From positions 1,674,001 through 1,738,000 of the forward strand of contig JAPEIS010000007.1 in the NCBI GenBank assembly GCA_029531795.1: DNA of 64,000 nucleotides, in the 5' to 3' direction. This DNA comes from Sclerotinia nivalis. Its lineage: Eukaryota; Ascomycota; Leotiomycetes; Helotiales; Sclerotiniaceae. Position numbers and translations under genes: made by a program. The notes beneath the pieces are model-generated. The model did not search any database. It was not told the origin of the DNA and saw only the letters and a list, made by a program, of their open reading frames with translations. Positions 9,993-22,300 of the stretch are shown piece after piece. Position 1 is the stretch's first letter, and every line of letters begins with the position of its first letter.

Positions 9993-12900
9993 ATGAACCC
10001 TCATAGAGAACATGGCATTCGAAGGAGAATGGAATTGAATCCCATTACAACATCTCTACATATCACGTCGCCTCATCACCAAACTCCTGGATATGCCATT
10101 TCTGGAAATTTGAGCTCAGCGCTTGGATACAATCCTTCACAGTACAATACACCTTTGAGCTCTGTGCGACAGTACAACCCTTCACAATGGACTTCATCTC
10201 CCAGCGTCAGTGGTGGTTCAGATGGTTCGCGTTATTCTGCCAGACCATCTCACGATCCAGATGGTACTTACTTTCAAGAATTGTTTTTAATTTTCGAATT
10301 GTATGCACAGTATGCGCGGGGTAGTAAAAGCTAATGAGAAACTGCAGTAGTGATTCCAGCCCCACCTCCATACTCTCCACCGCGAAGCAATAGACCGGCA
10401 GGAGGATCAGATGAACCTATGTCGTCTGCTTCTGCTCCACCACAGGCATATCGGTCTTCGCCCGAGGCTCCACATACCCCTCATACTCCAGCTCCAAGTA
10501 CTCCACACCCGAATTATCCTCCTCCACCTGGTGGGCGATCGAGAGCTGGGTCGAATGATAGGCCAAACGGCGTCTTGGCATTCTCTAGGAGATCGGTTAA
10601 TCATCCTGAAAACCCCAGAATATCACCAGCATCAAACAGGGAACCAATACCACCAGTGCCGCCCATTCCAAGAAGAGCTGTGGAGCAAACTCGCCCAGAG
10701 ACTGTGGAACCTGTTCCAGTCAATATTTTACCTCCAGGGTCACGTCGAGCTGCATCTACTGGAGCTATTAGTTCGGCATCTCCGGCCCATTCACGAGATC
10801 CATCTACTACTCGATGGCAGCCGGGGATGCCTTTACCTCCGCCTCCACCTGGTCGTCCTCCACCCCCAAGATCACAAAGTATGACCCGTGCCACTGAAGC
10901 AGTAACCTCTCCCCCAACTCGAAGACCACTCCCCTCGTCTTCTTTAGGTCCAGTCCCACCTACCCCGCTTTCGCCTCCAGTTCAAGCGTCTGCGGCAGCA
11001 TCGAATTGGCCCAATGAGACACCCACGGCATCACCTCCTCGGGACCGCTTAGGAAGTCCTGCGCTCCACGTCGATACTTCGAGCGTTACTTCTAGTACAG
11101 CAACTGATTCTATCTCCGGCTCAAGTTCTTCTAGTTTGACAAGGTCACGAGCTGTCCGAGGAGAGAAAACTATCCGCGAAAGAAGAAGTGAAAGTAGAAG
11201 TGGCAGGACAGCTTACCCTGAATCGGCAATTGAGCAATCAAATAATCCGTGGGCAGAAGCCATTACTCCTAGTGATATCAATGTACCCCTAGCGAGGCAC
11301 AAGACTATGACTAGGGCAACCCCGAGAAGTGGAAGGTCGTCTAATTATTCTGAAACCCCAAGGTCATCTCAATCAGCGCTGCACAATTTTACCACTCCAG
11401 ATCGTGTAAATGGGCCTGTTACTGGCTCTAGGGGCTCAACTCCTAGGCCGGTGGCGCATACCCCGCCTTTCTCCCCCGAGTCCATCAAGGCATCTACAGT
11501 AATCCACTCACCATCGGTTCCGCCAAAGTCTTTACCAACACCTCCACCGCAATCAATAATGGTTAAAAAAACTCCCAATAGCCGTCCGCCCTCATTGATC
11601 ATCCCTAAGAATGATTCTGCAGTCATTGCTGCTTCGACTCCATCCCGGCCTGCAACTGGTAAATCCATCTCAAGTCAAGTGTCCCACATGACACCCACTG
11701 ATGACTTCGCTCGCTCTGCAGCGGAAAGACATGAAATATTTGTTCAGAGAGAAGCCAGTGCTACAAATGATACGGACCGTGTTCGGATTTTTGCAGAATT
11801 CATTGTTAATGAATCCAGAATACGTCGAGATCGTTATGCCTCCGCGATAGACGCAATGGGGTCTGAAATTCTAGATCTGACCCGAGACTTATTTCGCCCA
11901 AATGCTCGTAGAGACTCTACGATGTCCCACGGAAGTGAATTCACACCCGAATCGTCGGCCGCTCCAAGGTCTCATAGGGGCTCGCTAGTGGGAGCCATGA
12001 AAGAAAATTTACAGTCACAGCATTCCGAACCAAGATCTGGATCAAGACAACCAACAAGGCCTAGCTCAAGGTCGAATTCAAGGCCTGGATCCAGAGCCAA
12101 TTCGGCAGGTCCACCATCTCCAGAGCCAACACAACAAAACCCGCAATGGTGGAGTCAGCCTGGGTACATGCCCTCCTTATCTCCAATTCCTAGCATGAGT
12201 GTTAGTGAGGCACTCGATGGCGCAAGTTCAAGAGGAAGGCCTTCAAGCAGATGGTGGGAGGTTAGTCAACAGGGATCAGATGGGGTTCCTTCATCAAGAT
12301 TCGAAAGATCAAAGCGGGAATCAAAGTATATGGGTATGCCGAAGGAATTACGCGAGGCTTTACAATTTGGAGAAGGAGACCCATCTTCGGGATCGCCAAT
12401 GGAGAATACGTTTGGCGGTCCAAGTAATCCGGCCCACTTAGGTCCGAACGAGTATCCCCGAGAGAAGACTGGCTTCCACGAACCGAATCAAGTCTCTCCC
12501 GTATTTCAACCAATAATTCCACCAGCGCTCGTTCCACGAACGCCCTTCACACCAAACCCGGACCACCTTGATATTTCGAGACTAGTCACTTTACCTCCAC
12601 CTTATCCTCGTCATCACCCAGCAGTAAACAATAATCATCCTGACCTCACGAGTATCCGTACAAGTGTTCGAATGCTAAGCGACATCGCCGAAGTAGCTGC
12701 CACTAAAGAACGTTTCGTGCGGGATAGTACCCAGATGCAAGAAGATCAAAATACCGCAGCCTCTAAACGTCGAGCTTCATTGCGTCTTCGCATTCAACGC
12801 GATATCGAAACTGGAACAATATCATATGCTGATGCAGCGGCCTACGAAGCAGATTCTGTCACTAGCGAATCTCTCAAATCCAAGGAAGCCGCCAAATCTA

Positions 12901-13850
12901 TCTTTGAACTCTTTCAATCCCAAGTCGTCCTCCCCGTCAACGAGCTACTCATGACACGTATTCAATCAGCCACTGATCTTTTTGAACAACTCAGAAGTAA
13001 ACTCTTCAACGATTCACAAGACCACAATCCTACCTCTACGCAGGAAGAAGGTGACGAACAACCAGAACTCATTGAGAAATTAACACTTCTAAAATGGATC
13101 TTTGAAGCTCGTGAACAACTCCACCGTGAAGTCTACGAACTACTCTCGGATCGCAATGATCGTTACAAAGAAATGATAATCACACCCTATCGTCTCTCCA
13201 ACAACGTTGAAAAGGTCCGCGGCGCAGAATCCTTCTTCGCAGAAGATGCTCAAAAACGCAAACAAGCATTCGAATCCGAGATTCTCAAACGTACTGAAGA
13301 ATTCATGGATATCATTGAAGAAAATGTCGTTCGTGGTGTGGAAGTCCAACTCGGTGCTTTCTGGGATATTGCTCCTTCTCTAAGTCGTTTGATTGAACAA
13401 ATACCCAAAGATGGGGATTTGAAAGGCTTCATGATTCAGATCCCCAAAGACGAATACGAAGAAAATCCAAGCTATTATGATTTTCCAATGCAATATCTAT
13501 ATACCCTCATAGTCCACGCGGGCAAATCAACATACCAATTCATTGAGAGCCAAACGAATTTACTCTGTCTGTTACATGAAGTCAAAGTGGGAGTAACGGC
13601 AGCAAATTGTAGATTAATGGGGACTCAGCGGGTAGCTCAGGGAGAAGGGAAAGAAGAAGTAGAAAGGGAGTTAGAGGCAGTGAAGAGAGAGGAAGAGGGG
13701 AGATTGACGGATGATTTGAAGGAGAAGGTTAAGGTTGTAGAGGAACTTTGGAGGAGTGGACTGGGGACTGAGTTGGAGGGGGTGAGGGGAAGGATTTTAA
13801 ACTGGTTGAAGAGTGTCGGGGGTGAGTTACCGCCGGATGATGAGGTATAG
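9993..13850 (+). CDS. Large disordered fungal protein with conserved helical C-terminal region, function unknown
   Basis: Exons 9993-10263 and 10348-13850 give 1257 residues; the intron joins HDPD to VVIPAPPPYS. An in-frame stop at 9981-9983 fixes the first ATG. Residues 1 to about 870 are Pro/Ser/Arg-rich and low in order, with poly-Pro stretches (PPPPPGRPPPP) that could bind SH3, WW or profilin partners, and many Ser-Arg runs. From about residue 870 the sequence becomes helical and ordered (LTSIRTSVRMLSDIAEVAAT, LLKWIFEAREQLHREVYELL, FWDIAPSLSRLIEQIP, YLYTLIVHAGKSTYQFIE). I have the impression that this block is conserved across Pezizomycotina but cannot assign a named domain; a distant relation to Tcp11/Sok1 was considered and not established. 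There is no signal peptide or membrane segment. Confidence 0.8.
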
Positions 13851-14477
13851 TGGCGTAAGAGGGACGCATTGAGGCGATGGGATAAATCACTAGGATGGAT
13901 GATGAAATCAAGAGGCGAAGAAAGAAATGTCTAGTACACATATTTCTATCTTTATGTATGAACATGATGCGATGTCATGATATGAACAGATTCATTATAT
14001 ACACGTACAACATCCACGACAGGAAACGGGGAGTTAATTGAATCTTGGGGTTCTTCAATGTATATATTCACTTTCCTTAACTCACAATCGTTTTGGAGGA
14101 GCTCAGGAGCAAAATCATTTAGATTTTTGGCGGTAGGCGGTAGGCTGTATGTAGCTTGTGTTATCTTTTCGATACCCTTATTTAGTATTTATTTCGTTCT
14201 TTATTTCTTCGCTTGTATTTGGGAACTTGATTAAATTAGTCGTGAAATTTTTAGCGAGAGTTTTTTCTGTGTGAGTTCTTACATGTAATGTAGACCTCAG
14301 ATGGGTGGTTGATATTCTACGGGAATTCGTGGATTGGTTAAGGAGATAATGTCCTATCTCTTATCTCATACTCTGCATTCCCTTACTCGCATTCCCGTCC
14401 CTGTTGCTGCCGAAAAATATCATTTCGTCTCTAGCTCCATCCCACCTTATTTTTCTTCATGAACCTGATTGGAATAG
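13851..14477. other. Convergent 3' region
   Basis: Lies between two convergent genes and should contain both 3' UTRs. No gene or repeat seen before the hexanucleotide array that starts inside the next gene. Confidence 0.5.
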
Positions 14478-16360
14478 TCATAAGAAGTTAGATTCTGAAG
14501 TTGGAGTTGGAGTTGGAGTTGGAGTTGGAGTTGGAGTTGGAGTTGGAGTTGGAGTTGGAGTTGGAGTTGGAGTTGGAGTTGGAGTTGGAGTTGGAGTTGA
14601 AGCTGAAGCTTCCAGTTCCGAGATCTCAAGTTCGGGTATACTGGGGTGCTCAGTGGCTGATTTTGATTGGGGTTGTGCGGCTACGGGGAATATTAATGGT
14701 GGGCTTTGGATTGAGGATGTAGCTTGGGATGTAGTTTGGGATGGAGGTGGGAATTGAGGTTGAGGGTGGGATTTCAGTGGATGGGGTAGTTGTTCTTGTT
14801 CTTGCTTTTGATGAGTTGCTTTAGGCTCTAGATCTGCCGGGAGGGAAGGGAGTTGTTGTAGACACAAAGTTTCGAGGGTAGATGGAGACATGGGTTGCGA
14901 GGTCTGGGGGGATGTAAGTTCTTTTGATTTTCTCTTTGGGGTAGTTTCCAGATTCTGCTTGATTCTGCTAGGTTGTGTACCAACAGAAACGTTGTTATTT
15001 GTACTGTAGCTAGTAGAATTTCCTTCCTTTAGAGCCGTCTGTCTATTCGCATTAGGCTTAGCTTCCCGTTTCGTTCTTAGTTGAGATCGTGATTGGAATT
15101 GATTAGGTGTATGTTGGATACTCCCCATTGAGTTTGATCTGTTTAATAATTCATGATGATGCCATGGAGCGTGAATTGGTACCGGTTGTTGGATTTTAAT
15201 TGAGTTTTGTTTGGGCATGTATCTTTCTAGATGATGATGAGGATATGGACTAGTTATTGGTTGTGAATTTGCTGGAGGGACAGGGAAACCTTGGTGTTGC
15301 TGGAATTTCAATGATGAGCCACCGGGGACTTGGGATATATTGGTTGAGGGATTCGTCCAAGGTCCGCGGGAATCGTCACTGAAGTAGCTGACTGCTCCTT
15401 CCCTCGGATCTAAGAGGATATGCGAAGTGGGATTACTATGCTGGTTATTATGGCCGTGAACAGGTTCTTCTAGATGCTCCAAGCGACCCGGTGGAATTTC
15501 ATCAGAAATACCCCTTTCTCTTCTCAGATCGCGAGGCTCATATCTAGGCGCAACATCATCCGGACTAGCCCATCGATATTGTGATGAACTTTCTTCATCA
15601 GATATATTTTGGTGCATCCCAAGAGCTTGCACCCACGATTCACGGCGTACTCGCAGATAATCTTCTGCATTTACACTACTTATTGGTGGATTCTTCGCCG
15701 CGTGACTTCGACACCGACTTCTTCTAATATATCGGAAAAGTAGTACGATAGCAAGTACCACGACACAAGAAACAATACCAATACCAAGGCCAATGCCTAT
15801 TTCAGCTCCGATAGGAAGGTCAATGGTGGAGACTGGGTCGGCTACTTCGTGTCTTTTGGTTGAGAGCGACGGGGCTGTATTAGCTAAAGGGGAAATTTCG
15901 TTTGATGTACTGATGTTGAAATAGCATGAGGTAAATGAAGCTATATTATTCCTGGTACTTCCATCGTAAATAGTGAAGTAGAAAATGTTGGACTCGGTTA
16001 AATTGTAAGGGGAAGCGTCCACAGTCCATGATGTTACGCTCGGGGAATTTGGTATGCTTTCTATTGTACAAGTATGGTCAGTCTTTTGAGTTGTCAGTTG
16101 AAAGGGGAACTCTCACGAAGAAGAGTAGAATTGAAATTACAGCCCAATTCTCCTCCAATACAATTGAAAACTTGACTGATTGTCAAGACAATAACTGTAT
16201 AGTTGGATATCCATGTTACGTCAATAGTTGAACCCTCTTCTAAAACAAGATTATCACTGTAGTCTTGAGTGAAGGTGCTTACTTGCGGGGGAGGATTGAT
16301 GAAACTATTTACTGACTGATCACAAGTCATAAAATTAGACCGAGCACGCATTGCTGTCAT
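14478..16360 (-). CDS. Single-pass membrane protein with extracellular domain and Pro-Thr tail
   Basis: Exons 16360-16117 and 16060-14478 (56-base intron) give 608 residues. The N-terminal ~190 residues have Cys and N-glycosylation sequons (NYT, NST, NLT, NIS) and read like a fungal cell-surface ectodomain. One transmembrane helix follows (IGIGLGIGIVSCVVVLAIVL) and then the basic stop-transfer RYIRRSRCR. The cytoplasmic part is Ser/Pro/Gln-rich and ends in sixteen Pro-Thr dipeptides coded by a perfect hexanucleotide array, then SESNFL. No clear signal peptide precedes MTAMRARSNF, so a small upstream exon may be missing and the start is uncertain. Architecture resembles Mid2/Wsc-like fungal surface proteins, but I do not recognise a sensor domain. 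Confidence 0.7.
14503..14598 (+). repeat. Perfect (GGAGTT)16 hexanucleotide microsatellite inside a CDS
   Basis: Sixteen perfect copies of GGAGTT on the plus strand, flanked by one-mismatch copies (GAAGTT, GAAGCT). On the coding (minus) strand it reads AACTCC repeated and specifies alternating Pro and Thr near the C terminus of the membrane protein. All three frames are open on both strands for much of it, which explains long spurious frames here. Confidence 0.97.
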
Positions 16361-17165
16361 ATTTTGCGGATTGGAAGGTTATTGATAATATACGAGCAAA
16401 AACAAATACAAAAACTAATAGAACAAATTGAACGCAAACTTGAACATATGACTAAAATGATATATGCCCTTTCAATGAATTCCGAGCTCGGACGTCGATG
16501 CAAATCAATAGGTATCGAAAGACCTCATCGAGGCCAAACCAAGAAAATGTGAATTTTGGATATTGGGAAAAATCTTCAGCCCTATAGACCCACCTGTACT
16601 TTACACTGGCCCTCCATTATTCAATATTTGTATGGGCTCAATCATAGAGTGAATCAATGTTATGCACTTGATATTGTTGGTTTCTAAGTGCCCGGCAGGC
16701 AAATGCCATCAATTTTACCTAATATATAAAAAAAGATAGATGGTAGTTCTGTAATGAGCAGCCATTGAGTATGGAATGATGGTGATTTGTAGTGCTAAGG
16801 TAGCTTGGCCTTGATTTCAATTTTGTGCGCGACAATATCAGGAACTATGCCACATCAATATTCCGGGGCCGGATGTTGGAACGGCCACCTGGAACGAAAG
16901 AGGCTATGTTGCAAAAGTTTTATGCATACACACTTGTATACATTGAAGTAAGGGATAAAATAGAGTCTCGGCTTAGTTTGTGCCAAATTCTCACCAACCA
17001 ACAAAATACCAATAGCTGAATATACAAAGCAGCCTGGAACCTCGTGATATCCATTAAATTTGGTTGACCTTGGTATAAAGAGGCCCTCAACGATCTAACG
17101 ATCTAACGATCTATACGTCTAACCCCCAACCTCCCCCAAGAATATAATGACAATGATGCAAAACT
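16361..17165. other. Intergenic region with short ACGATCTA array
   Basis: Holds the 5' flank of the membrane-protein gene, possibly including an unseen signal-peptide exon, and the 3' flank of the transporter pseudogene. Three tandem copies of AACGATCT lie at 17089-17112. Nothing else seen. Confidence 0.5.
17089..17112. repeat. Three tandem copies of AACGATCT
   Basis: Short perfect 8-base tandem array just downstream of the transporter pseudogene. Confidence 0.85.
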
Positions 17166-18655
17166 TTATGCTTTCCACGTCCAAGATCTCTTTTCCACAG
17201 AATCAAACAGTCGCACGGCAATTACACAAAAAGTAGCACCAGACAAAAGGGCCGCATCAAACAAGACCACCCCACGATAATTTGCCAATTTACTCTCCCC
17301 CAGGATTTTGCCACCAACCGGACTGCCAAACATGGTTCCAAGGCCTCTCACAAAGTAAATAAATCCATTTACACTAGCATAGGCCTGAAGTCCAAATACT
17401 TCCGCCACAGTCTTTCGGCTTGTATGTAAGCGATTTGCACAGAATGGGATGTAGTGAAGAAGGAATGAAGAGACATACAGTTGGAAATAGAGCATTGTAA
17501 CCACCACCAGCAACTCCATAGAATATCACAAAAAGTAACCATAATGCCTTGTTGCCATTTGCAGTAGTACTTCCTAGCTAGAATCTAGATACTGATACAA
17601 CACACAAGATAACCGACAGGATTAGCGTATTCTGTCTTCCAAACTTATCTCCAGCGAATCCGGTCATCACTCGACTAATAGAATTAACTCCATTCGAAAC
17701 AGCTAGTAGCGTGGCACCAAAAGCCGAAGTATATCCCAAAGCTACCGAGTACTCAGCCAGGAACGTGAGTGGTAGTCCGTTCCCTCCCGCCTGTAAGAAA
17801 CCGGCTCCAACGCTAAAGATAAATGCGGGCTTCATGGCCAACTTGAGATCTACATGAGTTTGTCGTCTTCCAATAAATCGTGATGGGGCTGCAGTAGCAG
17901 CAATCGGCAGGGCTACGACCAGCACGAGGAAAGAAAGCAAACGGAGTGTCCATCCGGGCCCGATTGACGTCAAAAGAAAGCGGATCAAGGGCGAGAAAAC
18001 AAGCCCTCCAATTCCTGCGCCCGACAGAATGAATCCCATTGCTGACCCACGGTGTGTGGCAAAGTATTCGGGTGCTGTACTGAGAATTGGATAGTAAAGA
18101 AACGACGAACCGATGCCGTATAATAATTCTTGTGTCAATAGAGGTTGCCAAACCTAATGAAACGGTTCAGCTAGTAATTGAGTGAAGCGTGGGTTGTGAT
18201 TTACTAACTTCTTTACACACGCTAGCCAGTCCAAATCCTAGGCTCATAAAGGCAACTCCCACCATACAGATGCATCTTGAACCCTTTGCACCTAGTCTTA
18301 TCATCATTGGATTTACCACAATGCTGCTGGCTCAAGTAAGGCCAGACCCGATTGTGCCTACAAAGGCTACCAAGGCACCTTCATTGCCCGTGGTTCTTGG
18401 AAGCATAGTTTGAGTTGGGGAGATGTAGTAGCTCTGAAAAACACCATAAGACTGATTGAGACCAATCGTGATACATATTGTCAAAAAGCTTGAGATGAGG
18501 ATTATGATTTGTCTTTGGCGGGTTATTGGCCGTAACTCAAAGGTATTTTGCGGAGACTGAGATTCATTTAAAGCCAACTCGGGCGTTGCATAACTCTCGT
18601 TATTTTCATGACCTGAGAAGTCCAACATCGGATGAATGGTTGTTGCAGCCGCCAT
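17166..18655 (-). pseudogene. Monocarboxylate-transporter-like MFS gene with two in-frame stops
   Basis: Major facilitator transporter of the fungal monocarboxylate/riboflavin-transporter-like group (Mch family). Exons 18655-18209, 18153-17479 and 17411-17166 join in phase 0 at good splice sites (GTTAGT, GTATGT donors) and give 456 codons, a normal family length. All expected helices are present, for example ISSFLTICITIGLNQSYGVF near the N terminus, GIGSSFLYYPILSTAPEYF in the middle and GVAGGGYNALFP late. Two codons inside exons are stops: TGA at 18334-18332 (codon 108, after GTIGSGLT) and TAG at 17580-17578 (codon 341, after VVSVSRF). At both sites relatives usually carry Trp, so each differs from TGG by one base. 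There are no frameshifts. Either a recent pseudogene, a strain-specific null, sequence errors, or mRNA recoding. Confidence 0.8.
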
Positions 18656-19326
18656 ACCCGTATAGATGCATCTGTGTGCCTATTAATTCCGAATAAGAAC
18701 CTCAGAATCTAGGTTGAGTTTGATTGATCGAGCTCAAATGTGTCGACTGACATATGTATACGAATTGGGAATGAATGTGAAGTAAAAAGAAGCACCAAGT
18801 CTGCTTCGACATGTGAATATTCAACACGAATCAAAGACGTCTCGACAACAGCCGAGGATATTAGACGGGAATTGACGGATGAATACACCCACTTCTGAAG
18901 AATTTAGAGGTCGATCCACTAGACGGTGATGAGGTAAGCACTAGTATATATATTCCGCCTACCTTCGAAGAGTACGTGTGATTACTATTGTAGCAGTACG
19001 TACGTGCATAGCACCAATGCCAAAGGATGGAGACGCAAAGTCGGATATGCTCACAGTAGCTCAGACTCAAATTGTTCATATAGATTGGCAAAACATGAAA
19101 AGATGCCAGTCGGCTACTGAAATTGGTTCTTTCCTCATTCTCCATTCTTCAAGCGCATGGTATATCCCCTAAAATTACAAGGTTTGATGCCGCCATTGTA
19201 ATGACTACTTGCACCCTCCTTCGAAACGCCTATTTCATTATACGTTTCCACTCATATTACATTCCAAGGAATATTTGCATTCAGTGAAGTCAGAATGCAA
19301 GGACTCTGATCTCTTCATGACGGCAC
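18656..19326. other. Intergenic region between transporter pseudogene and SEC3
   Basis: Upstream region of the transporter gene and 3' flank of sec3. Only short frames of non-coding character were seen. Confidence 0.5.
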
Positions 19327-22300
19327 CTACTTTCTGAAGGCCGTAGCAATATCGGCTCTTGTCCATTCAGCAATAACTTCTCCATCATACACATCTCTGC
19401 TGATTGTCAAAATTCTATCGTCCACGTTTTCGTAAAATCTCTCGCATTGTTGATTCACCTTGATGACAAGTTCTCGACTGAGTCCTGGGTCATCTGCATC
19501 GCCGAAGTGCTTTTCAACTCGCTTCTTAAGAGTTTCAATGCCCTTCCTAATTTCTTTGGCGTCATACCCAGCAAGAATTTTTTTGAAGGTTGATTTGGAG
19601 TGACTTGGCATTGACGAGATTTTCGAAGCCGATTCACCAGGTTGTCTAGAAAGCATGAGACTCTCTGTACTTTCCAAGAAATCGAGAAGTTTTCCTAGGG
19701 GTCTTCGAATCACAGCACCAAGATATAAAGTCATATGTTCATCCATTTCTTGGCTAGCATTCTCCCTCCATTCTTCAAGTACCGGGTTGGAGCGAATATC
19801 CACTTCTTCCAGGTAGTGGTTCATATTTTCGATGAGTAGAATCTGATAATTGAGTGCTTCTTTGTCCTCTGGATCTGCACCTGCAGTTTGAGCACTTGGG
19901 TTTTCCCTCGCAATAACCTTGAGAGACTCAAACATGGTTTTGTTCAACCGAGAATATGCATTATTTACGATTTGTCGAACCTCGAGGCCGTCAGCAGACA
20001 TCAACATCGTTTCTATTGCAGAGGAAAATGAAGGAAATATCCTTATGAAGCCAATAACACCCTTTCGCTTCTTGATTTTGACTTTAGTGTCTTCGATGGC
20101 TCGGATCTGCTCATCGAGGAATTTGTTAAATAGACCAAGCAAACGAGCATGCAATTTTTGGAGAGTACGTGCCAGGTACTCCTGGCTTGATTCCTCGAGG
20201 TCAACAAGCTTGCGCTCAATTGAAACGAGTATACCGACACCTTGCCTATTTGAATAATTAGTGATGTCCTTCGATTTATTTTAGAATGGTGTACTTACAA
20301 TGGATCGGGTTGGAGGGACCAGTCTACGAGTGCTTGCATATCGCCAGCCCAAAAAGCGTAAATTTCTTCCATGGTCTGTACGACACGCTTTGCCAAGATC
20401 CGATTAGGATCCATAACTTTTGGCCTTCTCAAGTCGCCGCCTCGTCGCAAGTCTGGCGGGGCGGCAGCGACAGAATCTGCAAAATCATGTTGTTCTAGTG
20501 ACGTGATATGGAAAAATTCAACAATAAAGTTCTGCTCCATGCTCATAATCGGAACCATTTCATCAAGAGCTCCAGTGAACACTTCATGTGGAGGTAGTCG
20601 TCCATCCGCCTTGTCTGTGGTAGGCTTATTGCCGCCATCGCCAGTTGGAGATCGTATCTTTGCCAACGTTTGACTTCGCTTTACCGTCAGCTTTCTAGCA
20701 GTCGTAGTTGCAAGGCCTTCAGTGTGTTTCTCAATTTGTGAAGTGAACAAATTTTCAGACTCGTCCCCGTGTGCTTTCTTAGCAATCCGCTTCCAGGCAA
20801 AGACAGCGTCCCTGAATTCGTCCTGGTATAAAGGTTTGCACGCAGACTCGTAATCTAACAAAAACTTCTCCCATTCATCAGGAGCCACTTCTCTAGAGAA
20901 CAACATCAGTGGACTATATCTCCAAAGTATATTTCTCGCGACATCATGATGGCGTGGGTCAAGTTTGCCCTTCCCAGCTGTCCTGGCGATATTGCCACCC
21001 TTTTCTCGGTCTAACGCTTTTCTTGTTTCGTCAATTGCAGTGCGGAATTTCATTTGTAAAAAGGAATACAAACGTTGGAGGAATTCAACGCTCGTAACTC
21101 GGTAGACATCTTTCTTCTCCTGTAAGGCCCGCATGCTTCCAATCTCGCTGTTGCCGAAGCCTCCAGTTCTCCCTGAATGGACGCTACCATCTTCACTTCT
21201 TCTAGGAACAGAAATACTAAGTGAAGGATCAATGGTAACCATAGCTTTGAACAAAACAACTAAAGACTTTTCAACCAGCTCGAGATCATGAGGACGTTCC
21301 AATGATGCTGTTTTCAGGCACTCAAGCTGTGATGAGGAAATCGATATCGTGTCCAATAGAGATTGAAGTTCAGCTTGTAAGAGCTTCTGATTGGCTGTTT
21401 GTACCTGCAGACCTTGTGATTGGGCTTCGATGTATGCAATATCCTCGTTGAGTGTCTAAAATGATTTGTTAATCTACAAAATTCTTCAAGAATGTATCCA
21501 ATGAAGCAACTTACGCCAAGCTCTACAAGATACAGTGTGAGCAAACCATCAAGTTCGTCACATTCATCCATACATGTATCCAGCCCTCTTTTGATCGCTT
21601 CAACTCGTTCGTCCTCTTCCTCTAATCGGTTTAGCCAGCCTCCTGCTTGAACTTTGTTGAGCTCTCGCTCAACATCATCTTTTAATGCATCGATAACTTT
21701 TGTATGCACACCTTCCCCTACCCATCCAAATTCATCCCATGCATTGACAAGATCAGAGCCTCGACCATCCAAAAAGCTGGGATCGATACCTAAAGATGCA
21801 AGCTCTTTTTGCATTGCCTCAGAAGCAGATTTCGGCCGTTTAGGTTCCCGAGTCTTTGGCTTGTCAAGTGAACCAGTATCTGATGCCTTTGGAAGACTTC
21901 CAACAGTGCTTGGTATATCCTTGTCCGGGACTGTAATTTTGACTTCCGGAATAACTTCAGGATTAGCACTGCGTGCAGCCGACTTTTCTGGAGGTGCTTC
22001 GACCGGAGTAGAAGGAACTTCGGGTGTAGCAGTGGGTACAACTGCGAGAGGAGCATTGAATGTAGTTGCACTATCATTACTTAACGCCCGAACTAAGGAA
22101 GGAGCTGGGACCACACCAGTGATACCATCAGGGCCGTTTGGAGATTTAGCTGCCAGTGCTGCTTCTCTAAGACGTTCAGCTGCGCCACCAGCACGAGGCT
22201 TGAAACCATTGGCATTTTGTGCCGCCCTAAGGAAAGTGCTGGCAATGTCGCCCTTGGATTTCTTCTTTATCATGGGTCCAAGACCGGGGCGCATTTCCTC

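Noticed and set aside
14404..14757. Plus-strand frames rich in Gly-Val or Leu-Glu repeats
   Set aside because: They are the antisense readings of the hexanucleotide array in the membrane-protein gene.
18320..18370. A 44-47-base intron that would remove the first stop of the transporter
   Set aside because: It would delete most of a conserved transmembrane helix, and no branch site is visible.
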